NCBI GenBank assembly: GCA_046349775.1
Contig: JAXMBS010000005.1
Coordinates: 88,509 to 152,508, forward strand
Direction of reading: 5' to 3'
Length of the DNA stretch: 64,000 bases
DNA from: JAEUIG01 sp046349775
GTDB lineage: Bacteria > Planctomycetota > Planctomycetia > Planctomycetales > Planctomycetaceae
Shown here: positions 27,644 through 36,399 of the stretch, one piece after another
How positions within the stretch are numbered: position 1 is the first letter of the stretch
Layout of the letters: each line of letters starts with the position of its first letter
Position numbers and translations under genes: made by a program
Notes under the pieces: model-generated
What the model saw: only the letters and a program-made list of their open reading frames with translations
Told to the model about the DNA's origin: nothing
Database searches by the model: none

Positions 27644-28468
27644 ATGAGCTTCCGACCGCACTACGGCCGTGTCTGGCTGACGTTCCTGCGCAACTCGTGT
27701 GTGCGCGAGCTGACGTTTCGGGGCAACTTCCTGATCGAGGTGGTGACCCGCACGTTCTGGTTCGTGTCGCAGATCGTGCTGTTCGAGATGATTTATGCCT
27801 ACGTCCCGAGCATCGAGGGCTGGACGCGCGAGCAATACTTCGCGTTCATGGCGACCGGGATGTTGATCAACTCGCTGGTGGAGATGCTGTTCATGCCAAA
27901 CTGCGCCAACTTCAGCGAGCTGATCCGCACGGGCGACCTCGACTTCGCGCTGCTCAAGCCGATCGACACGCAGTTCCTGGTGTCGTTCGAAAAGGTCGAC
28001 CTGGCCGAACTGACGCAGGTGCTGATGGCGGGCGGCCTCTTGTGGTACGCGCTCGACAAGGCCGACGTCAGCGTGACGGCGGTCCACGTCGCGCTGTATC
28101 TGCTGCTGGTGGGCGTCGGCGTCGCGTTCTTCTATGCGCTGATGATCGTGCTGGCGAGCACCAGCATCTGGATTGGCCGCAACCAGGGGCTGTACGACTT
28201 CTGGTTCTACATCACCGTCTTCGGCCGCTATCCCCGCGACTTCTACCACGGGACGCATCCGTTGGCGCAGGTGATCTGGTTCGGGTTCTCCTATGTGATG
28301 CCGATCCTGCTGGTGATCACGGTCCCCTCGCAGGTGCTGCTGGGAACGCTGCGGGACCACGCGTGGCAGGCAGTGGTCATCGGGCCGCTGTTCACGCTGG
28401 CGGGGCTGTTCATCGCCCGGCGTGTTTTTGAGTGGTCGCTCCGGCACTACCGCAGCGCCAGCAGTTGA
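27644..28468 (+). CDS. ABC-2 type transporter permease
   Basis: 274 residues with six hydrophobic segments, starting with a basic cytoplasmic helix (RNSCVRELTFRGNFLIEVV). Matches the COG3694/ABC2_membrane_6 kind of permease: FWFVSQIVLFEMIYAYVP early, 'LLKPIDTQF' mid-protein, 'FGRYPRDFYHG' in the periplasmic loop. Such permeases normally occur beside a second permease and an ATPase. Neither is next to it here, so the partners must be encoded elsewhere. Substrate unknown. Confidence 0.85.
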   Translation: MSFRPHYGRVWLTFLRNSCVRELTFRGNFLIEVVTRTFWFVSQIVLFEMIYAYVPSIEGWTREQYFAFMATGMLINSLVEMLFMPNCANFSELIRTGDLDFALLKPIDTQFLVSFEKVDLAELTQVLMAGGLLWYALDKADVSVTAVHVALYLLLVGVGVAFFYALMIVLASTSIWIGRNQGLYDFWFYITVFGRYPRDFYHGTHPLAQVIWFGFSYVMPILLVITVPSQVLLGTLRDHAWQAVVIGPLFTLAGLFIARRVFEWSLRHYRSASS

Positions 28469-28477
28469 GGAACTCCA

Positions 28478-28540
28478 AAATCCGGATATCGAAATCCGAA
28501 ATGCCAGATTCGGATTGCGGATTTCGAGTTTCGGATTTGC
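28478..28540. repeat. Word repeat AAATCCGAAATC family, inverted
   Basis: AAATCCGGATATCGAAATC on the left is nearly complementary to the right arm (GCGGATTTCGAGTTTCGG and so on), giving a long imperfect stem. It begins ten bases after the ABC permease stop and fills the gap to the convergent LLM oxidoreductase gene. A relative occurs at 61930-61962. Confidence 0.7.
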
Positions 28541-28568
28541 AGACGATTGCCCCCGTCGGCCCGATGCG

Positions 28569-29639
28569 TCATCGAAACCGGGGAATCACCTGCTCGCCAA
28601 AGGTGCGGATCGACTGCAGCACCAATTCGTGCGGCACGGTGCCCATCTGCATGACGCAGATCAGTTCGTCGACGCCGGTCTCGACGAACCGCTGGACCAT
28701 CTCGCAGGCGGCCGCCGGGTCGCCGATGATCGCATTGCACTGCGAACCGCTGGCGCCGCGAAACGCCATCGCCGCCTGCAGGTCGTCCTCTTCAAGAAAT
28801 CCGCGCGGCACGTTGAGCCGGCCGATCGGACGCTGGCTGCCGAAATAGTAGGTGGCCATGCTCTCGGCGAAGAACCTGGCGCCGCGGAACCCGTGCCGGC
28901 AGGCTTCGCGATCGTCGGGAAGGACCAGCGTCGGGGGCGTGCATGCGAAACGGTTGTTCTTCTGGAAATTCGTCGGCTGCGCGGCACCGACAGCGCGGCG
29001 ATAGTCCGCGACTTTCTGCGTGAGGAACTCGTCGGTGCCGAGCGCAAAATTGAGCGCTCCAATGCCGAGCGCCCCGACGGAAGCGGCCGACTCCGGCTTA
29101 GAACAGGCGGCGTACAGCGGGGGATGCGGCCGCTGTACCGGCTTGGGGACCACCTGGGTGGGGGCGATGTTGTAGAAGCGACCTTTGAACTGGAACACGT
29201 CCTGCTGCCACATCTGTGGGATGATCTGCAGCGCTTCGAGCCACTGGTCGTGGAGCTCGTCGACGCGATTCTCGAAGGCCACTTTCTCCACCGCACTGGA
29301 ACTTTTTCCCGAGCCCCAGTTGACACGTCCGTCGGAGAGGATGTCGAGCGTGGCGATCCGCTCGGCGATGCGGATCGGATGGTTGTAGCGATGCGGGGTC
29401 AGCGTGATGCCGTGTCCCAACCGGAGGCGTTTAGTCTTGGCCGCGACGTAGGCCAGAAACACTTCGGGCGCCGACGAGTGCGAGTATTCGTACAGACCAT
29501 GGTGTTCGACTTCCCAGACACCGTCGAAGCCGACCTGGTCGGCGAGCACGGCCTGTTCCACGCAGTCGAGGAACATCTGCCGCTCGCGTTCGCGAGTCGG
29601 TTCGGAGATCTGCATTTCAAACAGCAATGAGAACTTCAT
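28569..29639 (-). CDS. LLM class flavin-dependent oxidoreductase
   Basis: 356 residues, bacterial luciferase-like TIM barrel that uses FMN/F420. Conserved parts: an N-terminal strand FSLLFEM, then VWEVEHHGLYEYSHSSAPEV, KRLRLGHGITLTPHRYNHP, RIAERIATLDILSDGRVNWG, and the C-terminal GDPAAACEMVQRFVETGVDE. Probably a monooxygenase; the substrate is not inferable. The downstream (lower-coordinate) end faces the ABC permease gene across a repeat. Confidence 0.9.
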   Translation of the reverse strand: MKFSLLFEMQISEPTRERERQMFLDCVEQAVLADQVGFDGVWEVEHHGLYEYSHSSAPEVFLAYVAAKTKRLRLGHGITLTPHRYNHPIRIAERIATLDILSDGRVNWGSGKSSSAVEKVAFENRVDELHDQWLEALQIIPQMWQQDVFQFKGRFYNIAPTQVVPKPVQRPHPPLYAACSKPESAASVGALGIGALNFALGTDEFLTQKVADYRRAVGAAQPTNFQKNNRFACTPPTLVLPDDREACRHGFRGARFFAESMATYYFGSQRPIGRLNVPRGFLEEDDLQAAMAFRGASGSQCNAIIGDPAAACEMVQRFVETGVDELICVMQMGTVPHELVLQSIRTFGEQVIPRFR

Positions 29640-29724
29640 GTGGCGTGGAGTTCTGCTTTGTCATGGAATTGAATTGTCATCGCCGGCACGGCAGCCGCCG
29701 CCGCGATGTCGATGAAATCACCGG

Positions 29725-29751
29725 ATGCCGGGGTCAGCCCGAACCCGGCAT
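29725..29751 (-). terminator. Hairpin downstream of SCP2-domain gene
   Basis: ATGCCGGG (29725-29732) and CCCGGCAT (29744-29751) form a perfect 8-bp stem, seven bases after the SCP2-domain stop on the minus strand. No T-run follows, so termination would need help. Confidence 0.45.
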
Positions 29752-29757
29752 TCGCGG

Positions 29758-30219
29758 TCAGAGCGTCAGCTCATAGCCGGTGCCCGAGCGCCGCAGGATG
29801 GAACGCAGGTGCCAGCGGCTGAGCCAGCCCTTTACGCCGCTCGAACGCGCATTCGTCAATGACTGCAGCACGGTGGACGAGATGACCCAGGCGCTTTGCC
29901 CTTCACCTTCGACTCGCACCCGGCCGGTCACCTCCGCCGTGTAGTACGACAATTGACCGGCGAGCATTTTCAGGAAGACGTCCTGATCCAGCCTGACGGT
30001 TCCGACCGGCTGCGGATGGCGTCCGCGAAAGAACTGGAACCCTCGCTCGCTGAACTGGCAGTTCCAGACGTGGTCGTCCGTGGGGCCGAACACCAGGTTC
30101 ACGGCGCCGCGCATGCCGCGCTGATCGACCTGCTTGCCGACCAGATGGCGGCTGCTGAACAGGCGCGTCGCCCAGACCAGGTCATTGAAGTATCGCTTGA
30201 GGCCGGGGTTCACGCTCAT
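29758..30219 (-). CDS. SCP2-like sterol/lipid-transfer domain protein
   Basis: About 153 residues from the ATG at 30219 (MSVNPGLKRYF); the frame extends further without a site. The fold of SCP2 is suggested by NLVFGPTDDHVWNCQF, a Gly/Arg turn, VGTVRLDQDVFLKMLAGQ and VTGRVRVEGEGQSAWVI. Single domain, cytoplasmic, with a basic C-terminus. Could bind a hydrophobic ligand; no partner is indicated by the context. Confidence 0.6.
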   Translation of the reverse strand: MSVNPGLKRYFNDLVWATRLFSSRHLVGKQVDQRGMRGAVNLVFGPTDDHVWNCQFSERGFQFFRGRHPQPVGTVRLDQDVFLKMLAGQLSYYTAEVTGRVRVEGEGQSAWVISSTVLQSLTNARSSGVKGWLSRWHLRSILRRSGTGYELTL

Positions 30220-30752
30220 GCCAGGAGCAACCTTGCAGAAATGACGTGTCGACAGGGGAGTGGATTGTAAAACCCACACTCGGCGCAGTCCAAGGTTGTC
30301 TGGAAAACAGCGAAATTTGCAGGAAGCCCGTCGGCAGAGGGGAGAAACGACTTGTCCAAAGCCCGCAGTCAACATAACCGGACCTGCAGCGGCAGTCCGC
30401 AGGAAAACCCGCCCGTTCGGGATTGTACGGGGACCGGACCGGCGCGCTGTATGAATTGACGATATCGCGACGGCAATGGCGGTTATGCCAGGTCTGCGCG
30501 ACTCGCGGCATGGCCGCCCGCCCTCCGTTCCGCACGGCTGTCATGACCTGCGTCACGCACGGCCGCTCGGCCGGAGGCGGCCCGCGGAGGTGAAACTGCG
30601 GAAGTTTGCCGATGGCGCGCCCCGATATGTGTGCGGTGCCGGGCGCAACGGGCTATGAGTCTGGACATACGTCGCCGCGACACGAGGACTGCGGCGGGAC
30701 GATGCGGCAGTTGACGTCGCCCCAACCGGGTTTTTCGATTTCGGGAGCTGCT

Positions 30753-31244
30753 GTGACTCACTCGCATCTGGCCATTCGACATCTCATCCGACAGGTGGAC
30801 GACTACGCCGCGCGCCGCCAATCGGGGCGGAAGGTTCCTGAGTGGCTGACGGAATTTGTGCAGCGCGCGGCCGACCTGTTCGTGCCGTTCCGCGGCGTCG
30901 CCCGGCCGGGCTTCGAATGCCGCCGCGGCGAGGATCGCTGGGAGATCAGCATTTTTCTCGGCAAGACGGAGGCGGTCGGCGGGCGAAGACGGCGCCTGCC
31001 GCCGGTCAACTTCTCTTACGATATCCACGGCCTGTCGCGGGCGTTCGAGCAGTTGCACGCCCTCCGCTGGAACGCGTTTCCGGACTGCGGCGGCTGCACG
31101 GACGATGCGCTCGACCTGTCGTTCCTCGTCGCCGAGGGGACGGTTCAAGGTCAGCTCGTTTCCCTGCAGGTGCACGCCGGACCGCCGGAAGGGACCGGCC
31201 CGGCGCTCAAGCGATACGATGACGGCAGCTTTGCGACCGTCTGA
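30753..31244 (+). CDS. Hypothetical protein
   Basis: 163 residues from a GTG with GGGAG five bases upstream; an in-frame ATG at 30702 is an alternative start. Helical N-terminus (IRHLIRQVDDYAARRQSG), then an alpha/beta part with RPGFECRRGEDRWEISIFLG and CGGCTDDALDLSFLV, containing a CxxC. No known domain recognised. Codon use on this strand is typical; the antisense frame (30483-31289) looks like a shadow. Confidence 0.55.
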   Translation: MTHSHLAIRHLIRQVDDYAARRQSGRKVPEWLTEFVQRAADLFVPFRGVARPGFECRRGEDRWEISIFLGKTEAVGGRRRRLPPVNFSYDIHGLSRAFEQLHALRWNAFPDCGGCTDDALDLSFLVAEGTVQGQLVSLQVHAGPPEGTGPALKRYDDGSFATV

Positions 31245-31376
31245 GTATGGCGGTGAATGGCGCTGGCTCGACGCATCGTGCTCCGCCAACAGGTGCCACG
31301 CGCATGGCCGGTATGATGTCCTGAGACGCCGGAATGTATCCGCGCACGCGCAGAGCCAGCGGCAACTGTCACCGAG

Positions 31377-33998
31377 TCATTGAGCCGGCGACGCCAGGTC
31401 GAGTTCGCCGCCCACGGGGGCGTCGAGAGCATTCTCCACCGGCTCCGGGAACCGATGCACGATGAGGCGCGAGTGCACGGCGTAGACGTCGGTCTGTCCC
31501 GGCTTCAGCTGGCGGCGCGATCCCCAGTCTGAGTAGGGACTACGGACGGCGTAGTCGATGAGCCGTGTTCCCGAGTTCGTGATGCGGGTGTCCGGTGTGC
31601 CGTAACGGGCGACCATTTCGCTGTCGCGCCAGTTGAGCGCCTGGATGCGCAGCCGGGCGTCGCCGAGGGTGAGATCGGGCACCTCCCCCTGCACCAAAGC
31701 GTCCTTGTTCGTCCACGCCCTCCAGCCGTCCTTCAGCAGATCCGCCAGGCGCTCATGATTGACGCTCTCGGCGGCGGATGCTGTTGCGTGCACGTATCCT
31801 CCGGCGACATCGATGTCCGGCTCGCCGGCCCATGAGAGTTGCGCACGACAAGGGTGGCGACCGTCGCACGCGAGTTCCACTATGGCAGATTGCCGCAGCC
31901 GGACGTCGAACGTGGCGTAGGGACGCCAGTCTGCCTGGGCGTCGTCGTCGCGCGCGAGAACCCTGACGACGAGCTGCGGAATCTCAAAATCGGCGTGCAG
32001 TGATTCCCCCGCATTGCCGCCAGGAAGCGCAGGCGTTGACGGCTCCCCCTCCGGCGTCGCCGCATCGTCCGTCGATGTGAACTGAATCGGAGTTGCGATT
32101 GCGCCGCGCTGAACGACGAACGGCGCCGCCAAATCCAGTTCCGTCCGCAGCTGCAGCCCGGCGGCGCCGCGCGCCAGTTCCGGCAGCACACGGGTCAATT
32201 CGGAGCGATCCCCCAGGAGCGCAAATTGCGGCTGGGGCATGTCCCGCACGTCGATGCGCGCCGCGTCGGCGTCGACGATCATCCCGGACAATGCCTGCAG
32301 TACGCCGGGAGCAATCCCCAGTTCCAGGTCGCGGGAGCGGGCGAGTTCTCCAGCCCGCGGTCCCATCGGCGCCGTTACCGTCGGCTGTCCGGGGCGCTGC
32401 TGCGAATTCAACGGCGCGGCGGCCAGATTCAGCGCCAGCGACATGCCGTCGCCGTCGACGGAAATGTCATCGGGTTGCAGCCGCAAACGCGGCCGGAACA
32501 CCGGCATCGGCCAGACGGTGGCGACGATCCGATCGACGCCGGCCGGCTGCAGGCGTTCTTCCAGCCGGTGGACGAGCTTGGGCAAGAAGTTCCGGACACA
32601 GTCCTCAATCTGGTGACGCCGGGAGTACAGGCCCCCCTGCAGGGCAATCTTTGCCAGTTCCGGAGTCAGATCCGGTCCCGACACGCTGACCGTCTCCGGC
32701 TCGCTGACGATCCAGTTGGAATCCGGAATCTGAAAATCCGCCTGCTCGATGCGCAGGCGGAGCCGGTCGTCGGCCACGCGCGGCCGCAGCGCCAGATTCA
32801 CCCACAGCGGGTAACGCACCCCCATGCGGATTGCGATCGGTCCGGCGTCGGCGGATCGCGTCGGACTGCGGACGTGCGTGGCGCCGATCGTGATGGTCAG
32901 GGGGTGCAGTCCCGCCCGCAGCCGCACGAGACCGGACGCCTCGGTCTGGACCATGACGCGGTCGAGAGTCACGTCGAACGTCAATTGTTCCTGCGTGACG
33001 TGAAATGTCTCACCGGCGGCGGTGAAGTCGAAAATCACGTCGTCGATCGGCCCCCGGAGCATCTGGGGATCGATGGCGGCCGGCGCGCCGCAGGCGAGCG
33101 TACGGAGCACGTCATTACCAACGCGCACGGAGATCGCGCGCGGGATGATCAGCGCGGGTCGAAACTCGCCGTCGAGCGCGTCGGCCTGACCGGAGGCGGC
33201 GAATGCCGTGGTTTCCTGCTCGAGCCGGCGCGAGTCCGGCACGCCGGGCTGCTGGGCGAGCATCCAGTCGCGTACAGCCGTGGACAGGAACGCGTATCGC
33301 CAGGCGTCGTGTCCAATACCGGGCAATTCGGTGAGGAAGGCGCGTCTGCCGGCTTGCTGTGCGGCATTGACGAGGTCGCGCGACTGCTGGACGGAAATTG
33401 CTCGGTCCGCCCCCCCGTGAATCGCCCAGACCGGCGCGGCGATATGCGGAGCCAGATCCAACTGGCCTCCGCCGGAGACTGCGACGACTGCCGACCAGCG
33501 GTCGGGTTCGGCTGCTGCCAGACTCCACGCTCCATAGCCTCCCATCGACCAGCCGGCCAGGACGCATCGCGAACGATCGACCGCAAAGTCCCGTTCCACT
33601 TCGTTCAGAATCTGCAGCGCCCGGCGGCCGTCCGGCGAGCGGGCGAGCCAGCGCCGCAGCAGCGGCAGGTCATCGTTCTCCGATTGCGGAAACACGACGA
33701 TCGCCGGGAAGTCCCGCTCGGTGCGGATGACAGCGGCCAGTCCACGGGTCAATTGCCGCTGTCCGTCCGTGCCGCTGTAGCCAGCGCCATGCAGATAGAG
33801 CACGACCGGCCAAGGCGTCCGGCCGTCATACGCTTTGGGCACATAGACCGCATAGCGGTGCTCGCCATCGGCATCGACGAAGGTCCGAGACAGGAAGCCT
33901 GTTTCGGCCGCCCAGGCGCCGGCCGGCAGAGCCGTTGCAAGGAGAATTAGCGACAGACCGTAGCGCACGAATCTGCCAATGACCGCGACTGTCCGCAT
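31377..33998 (-). CDS. Large secreted alpha/beta hydrolase with uncharacterised C-terminal region
   Basis: 873 residues. Signal peptide 1-30 (LSLILLATALPAGAWA). The hydrolase domain at about 35-250 resembles Dienelactone/PHB-depolymerase-like esterases: VVLYLHGAGYSG near 66, nucleophile Ser151 in LAGWSMGGYG, Asp198 in IHGGADRA, His230 in PGIGHDAW. The remaining 620 residues are beta-rich with few cysteines, no known domain and no membrane anchor; they contain segments such as DLTPELAKIALQGGLYSRRH and AIVELACDGRHPCRAQLSW. Probably acts outside the cytoplasm on an ester substrate. The start at 33998 fits a standard n-region. Confidence 0.8.
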   Translation of the reverse strand: MRTVAVIGRFVRYGLSLILLATALPAGAWAAETGFLSRTFVDADGEHRYAVYVPKAYDGRTPWPVVLYLHGAGYSGTDGQRQLTRGLAAVIRTERDFPAIVVFPQSENDDLPLLRRWLARSPDGRRALQILNEVERDFAVDRSRCVLAGWSMGGYGAWSLAAAEPDRWSAVVAVSGGGQLDLAPHIAAPVWAIHGGADRAISVQQSRDLVNAAQQAGRRAFLTELPGIGHDAWRYAFLSTAVRDWMLAQQPGVPDSRRLEQETTAFAASGQADALDGEFRPALIIPRAISVRVGNDVLRTLACGAPAAIDPQMLRGPIDDVIFDFTAAGETFHVTQEQLTFDVTLDRVMVQTEASGLVRLRAGLHPLTITIGATHVRSPTRSADAGPIAIRMGVRYPLWVNLALRPRVADDRLRLRIEQADFQIPDSNWIVSEPETVSVSGPDLTPELAKIALQGGLYSRRHQIEDCVRNFLPKLVHRLEERLQPAGVDRIVATVWPMPVFRPRLRLQPDDISVDGDGMSLALNLAAAPLNSQQRPGQPTVTAPMGPRAGELARSRDLELGIAPGVLQALSGMIVDADAARIDVRDMPQPQFALLGDRSELTRVLPELARGAAGLQLRTELDLAAPFVVQRGAIATPIQFTSTDDAATPEGEPSTPALPGGNAGESLHADFEIPQLVVRVLARDDDAQADWRPYATFDVRLRQSAIVELACDGRHPCRAQLSWAGEPDIDVAGGYVHATASAAESVNHERLADLLKDGWRAWTNKDALVQGEVPDLTLGDARLRIQALNWRDSEMVARYGTPDTRITNSGTRLIDYAVRSPYSDWGSRRQLKPGQTDVYAVHSRLIVHRFPEPVENALDAPVGGELDLASPAQ

Positions 33999-34090
33999 GG
34001 CTCTTCACCAACCCAGGCCTCAGTGCAGCGGAATCTTAGGAATTGCGACGGCAAATCGGGAGTCGAAATCGTCATCGCCGCGCAATTCAC

Positions 34091-34160
34091 AAGTGTCCCG
34101 GATAGTTGAACGGACGTGACAAAGTGGAAATCTCGCCGATTGCCACTTTCCGGGACACTT
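34091..34160. repeat. Nested inverted repeat (AAGTGTCCCGGA family)
   Basis: An outer perfect 12-bp stem (34091-34102 with 34149-34160) encloses an inner perfect 7-bp stem, AAAGTGG (34121-34127) with CCACTTT (34143-34149). Located in the 316-base gap between the 873-aa hydrolase and the lipoprotein gene, both on the minus strand. Confidence 0.75.
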
Positions 34161-34216
34161 CGTACGCCGCAGCACCTGTCGTCAATTCTAGGTTGGCTGC
34201 TGGAATCCGGTGGCGG

Positions 34217-34250
34217 AAACAAAAGACCCGGTCCGAATTCGGGCCGGGTC
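34217..34250 (-). terminator. Rho-independent terminator of the small lipoprotein gene
   Basis: Near-perfect 26-base palindrome (34225-34250): GACCCGG and CCGGGTC around CCGAATTCGG, with one G-T mismatch. On the minus strand it is followed directly by TTTTGTTT. It ends 65 bases after the lipoprotein stop codon. Confidence 0.85.
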
Positions 34251-34314
34251 AGGACATCGTGTGAGAAGGGCACCGACGAGCAGGGAGTCGAAATCCGTCC
34301 CGCCGGCGACATCG

Positions 34315-34488
34315 CTACTTGGTGGTCGAGCCGGTGGAGTCACCGGCGCCTTTGTCAGGCATCGTTCCGGGCGCTCCCAGGTCGGTATTTGGTGCGGCGG
34401 GCGGCGCCTTCGCCGGCTCTGACGAGCATCCTGAGACGGCGATCGCCATGCTGCCAAGGACCAACACACACAACAAATGTCGCATCAT
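34315..34488 (-). CDS. Small lipoprotein, 57 residues
   Basis: The start MMRHLLCVLVLGSM is preceded by AGGAG. The hydrophobic h-region ends in AVSGC, a lipobox with Cys21 as the lipidated residue. The mature 37 residues are rich in Pro, Ala, Gly, Ser and Thr (EPAKAPPAAPNTDLGAP) and end in GSTTK. Typical of short planctomycete envelope lipoproteins, function unknown. Its own strong terminator follows, so it is probably a single-gene transcript. Confidence 0.75.
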   Translation of the reverse strand: MMRHLLCVLVLGSMAIAVSGCSSEPAKAPPAAPNTDLGAPGTMPDKGAGDSTGSTTK

Positions 34489-34969
34489 GTTCTCCTGAAA
34501 CGCGAAACGGTGTTAACGAACTGAGAATTGTCACCCGCATGGCGCGGGGACTGGATGTCAAAGGCTTGTTCTGCACAAGGAACCGAACTGGGGCAGTTTA
34601 CTGGAAATTTCGGTCCGATACAGGGATGTCTCCGGGCGCTGCCGCTTCCGGCTCAGTGCGGGGCGCTGATTTTTCCGGCTCAGGGTGGGGCGCTCACGCT
34701 TCCGGTTCGGGGTGTCTGCCTCCAGCGGTTGCGACATATGACTGATGCGCCCAGAATGTCACGTATTCCCCGAAATGGCTGCCGGGGGCCTCCCGCGATT
34801 TCGCGGATTCGCCCCACGCGCGGACGGTTCCCGCCGTATCAACGGCTTCGGCCCTGATCCGGCGGTCGTTTCAGGATTGCCAAGATCGCCGGTGCAGGAC
34901 CGAATAGCGGACAGGCCCGATTCGGGAATAAACAGCGGCGTCACAGGATCACAGTTCTTGCAGGGTGGC
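34489..34969. other. Spacer upstream of the ECF sigma gene
   Basis: Divergent spacer between lipoprotein and sigma factor genes. It holds a 27-base tandem repeat (listed separately). Plus-strand frames here (34528-34857, and 34745 upstream of the sigma start) have no recognisable product. Confidence 0.45.
34646..34726. repeat. 27-bp tandem repeat, about 2.5 copies
   Basis: Units start at 34646, 34673 and 34700, exactly 27 bases apart. Units one and two share TTCCGGCTCAG and GGGGCGCT; unit three keeps TTCCGGTTCGGGG and decays. It lies 270 bases upstream of the ECF sigma start. Confidence 0.7.
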
Positions 34970-35491
34970 ATGCACAGCCCGATTCCCAGCCAGCCGTTGT
35001 CCGTGCTGATTGAGGAACACTCCGAGTTCCTGTACCGGTTTGCGTACCGGCTGTCGGGATCGGCTGTCGACGCCGAAGACCTTGTGCAGCAAGCGTTTCT
35101 GGCCGCGCACACCAAGCTTGGCCAGTTGCGAGATGCCGGCAAGACCCGGGCGTGGCTGGCGGCCGTGCTGCGAAATGCGCACCACAAACAGCGCCGCCGG
35201 GAGCGGCCGTTGCCGATGTCGGCACTGCACACAGCCCCCGAACCCGTCACTGAAGCCGAACTCGAGCAACTTGTTAACGCCGACAGCGTGCAGGAGGCGC
35301 TCCTGGAGTTGCCTGAAGAGTTTCGGTCCGTTTTGATTTTGTTTTACTTCGACGACCTGAGTTACAAGGAGATCGCCGAACTGCTGGAAGTGCCGATCGG
35401 CACGGTGATGAGCCGGCTTTCGCGCGGGAAAGCGCAGTTGCGATCCCGCCTGCTGCCTGATTTCGCCGCCAGTCGCGCCTCCGAAGCCTGA
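34970..35491 (+). CDS. ECF-type RNA polymerase sigma factor
   Basis: 173 residues from the ATG at 34970. Region 2 reads FLYRFAYRLSGSAVDAEDLV followed by QQAFLAAHTKLGQL. Region 4 carries the helix-turn-helix LSYKEIAELLEVPIGTVMSR. Regions 3.0-3.1 are missing, as in extracytoplasmic-function sigmas. The next gene, 38 bases on, encodes an anti-sigma-like membrane protein, so the pair probably senses an envelope signal. The long in-frame extension to 34745 is not supported. Confidence 0.92.
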   Translation: MHSPIPSQPLSVLIEEHSEFLYRFAYRLSGSAVDAEDLVQQAFLAAHTKLGQLRDAGKTRAWLAAVLRNAHHKQRRRERPLPMSALHTAPEPVTEAELEQLVNADSVQEALLELPEEFRSVLILFYFDDLSYKEIAELLEVPIGTVMSRLSRGKAQLRSRLLPDFAASRASEA

Positions 35492-35529
35492 ATCGGCGAA
35501 CAGCGGTCAGGGACGGGGAGGATTTGGCC

Positions 35530-36303
35530 ATGGAATGCAGAACCGCGCGAGAACTGTTGGACTCCGCCCGACCCGATTCGGCCGATCGCGAGGATGCGGA
35601 ACTGCAGGCGGCGTTTGCCCACGTGGATGAGTGCGAGGCGTGCGCTGAAGTTGTGGAATTCCGGCGCGCGTTTGACCGCCGCGTCAGCCAGATCGTGCGA
35701 GATGTGGCGGTTCCCAAGGACCTCCGGGTGCGGCTGGAGCAGGCGATTGTGCCACCGGTGGCCGGACCGGCGCCGCAGACTGTGGTAGACGCACCGCAGC
35801 GACAGATGCGCCGCGCGTGGATGTTGGCGGCATCTGCGGCCTTGCTGCTGGTCGCCGCCAGCTGGTCGTTCTACCGCGCGAGTTCGGCACCAGCGCCGCT
35901 GACGGCGAAAGACGTCCTCCACTGGTGGCAGACCGAACTGGATCGGCCGGGTTTCAACGTGGCTGATTTGCCGGAGTTCGACGGCAGCTTTGAAGTGACG
36001 GTCGTAGACGGGCGCTGGCGCAGCCTTTCGTCGGACGAGCCGCGCGGCGCCGACATCGATCGCGACGGCACCGCTGACGCCGCCGTGTTTCCATTTTCGG
36101 GCGGCTTCATCGTGGTGCTTGCTCCGAATCGCGTCAGCGACCCGCCGACAGCCGGCTCAGCCAAGAGCGCAACGGAGGTCTACGCACCGGTCCCGCACGT
36201 CGCCTGGACTTACAACGGCAGCATGCACATCTGCTTCCTTCCCGGCGGGACACAAGGTCAATTGCGGCTGCTGCTCGATCAGGTCTACGGCAACGCGGCT
36301 TAA
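35530..36303 (+). CDS. Anti-sigma-like membrane protein (zinc-binding N-terminus)
   Basis: 257 residues. GGGAG precedes the ATG at 35530. Residues 31-38 read HVDECEAC, the H-x3-C-x2-C of zinc-containing anti-sigma domains. One membrane helix lies near 96-115 (WMLAASAALLLVAASWSFY). The C-terminal 140 residues are outside: WWQTELDRPGFNVADLPEF, an Asp-rich RGADIDRDGTADAAVF and a C-terminal beta part. Probably binds the upstream ECF sigma at the membrane and releases it on an external cue. Sequence similarity outside the motif is not recognised. Confidence 0.75.
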   Translation: MECRTARELLDSARPDSADREDAELQAAFAHVDECEACAEVVEFRRAFDRRVSQIVRDVAVPKDLRVRLEQAIVPPVAGPAPQTVVDAPQRQMRRAWMLAASAALLLVAASWSFYRASSAPAPLTAKDVLHWWQTELDRPGFNVADLPEFDGSFEVTVVDGRWRSLSSDEPRGADIDRDGTADAAVFPFSGGFIVVLAPNRVSDPPTAGSAKSATEVYAPVPHVAWTYNGSMHICFLPGGTQGQLRLLLDQVYGNAA

Positions 36304-36361
36304 TGCGCGCTCCGGTGACCGGTGATTGCCAGAAGGCGTTGCACGGTTTCGCAGACGCGGC

Positions 36362-36381
36362 AGGCCGTTGGAATACGGCCT
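36362..36381. terminator. Bidirectional terminator hairpin
   Basis: AGGCCGT-TGGAAT-ACGGCCT, a perfect 7-bp stem in the 96-base gap between the convergent anti-sigma-like and prenyltransferase-like genes. No long T-run on either side. Confidence 0.5.
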
Positions 36382-36399
36382 TCAGGCGGAATTCCTACG

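Noticed and set aside
30483..31289. 268-codon minus-strand frame
   Set aside because: Arg/Ala-rich low-complexity translation antisense to a plus-strand gene with good ribosome binding site and normal codon use.
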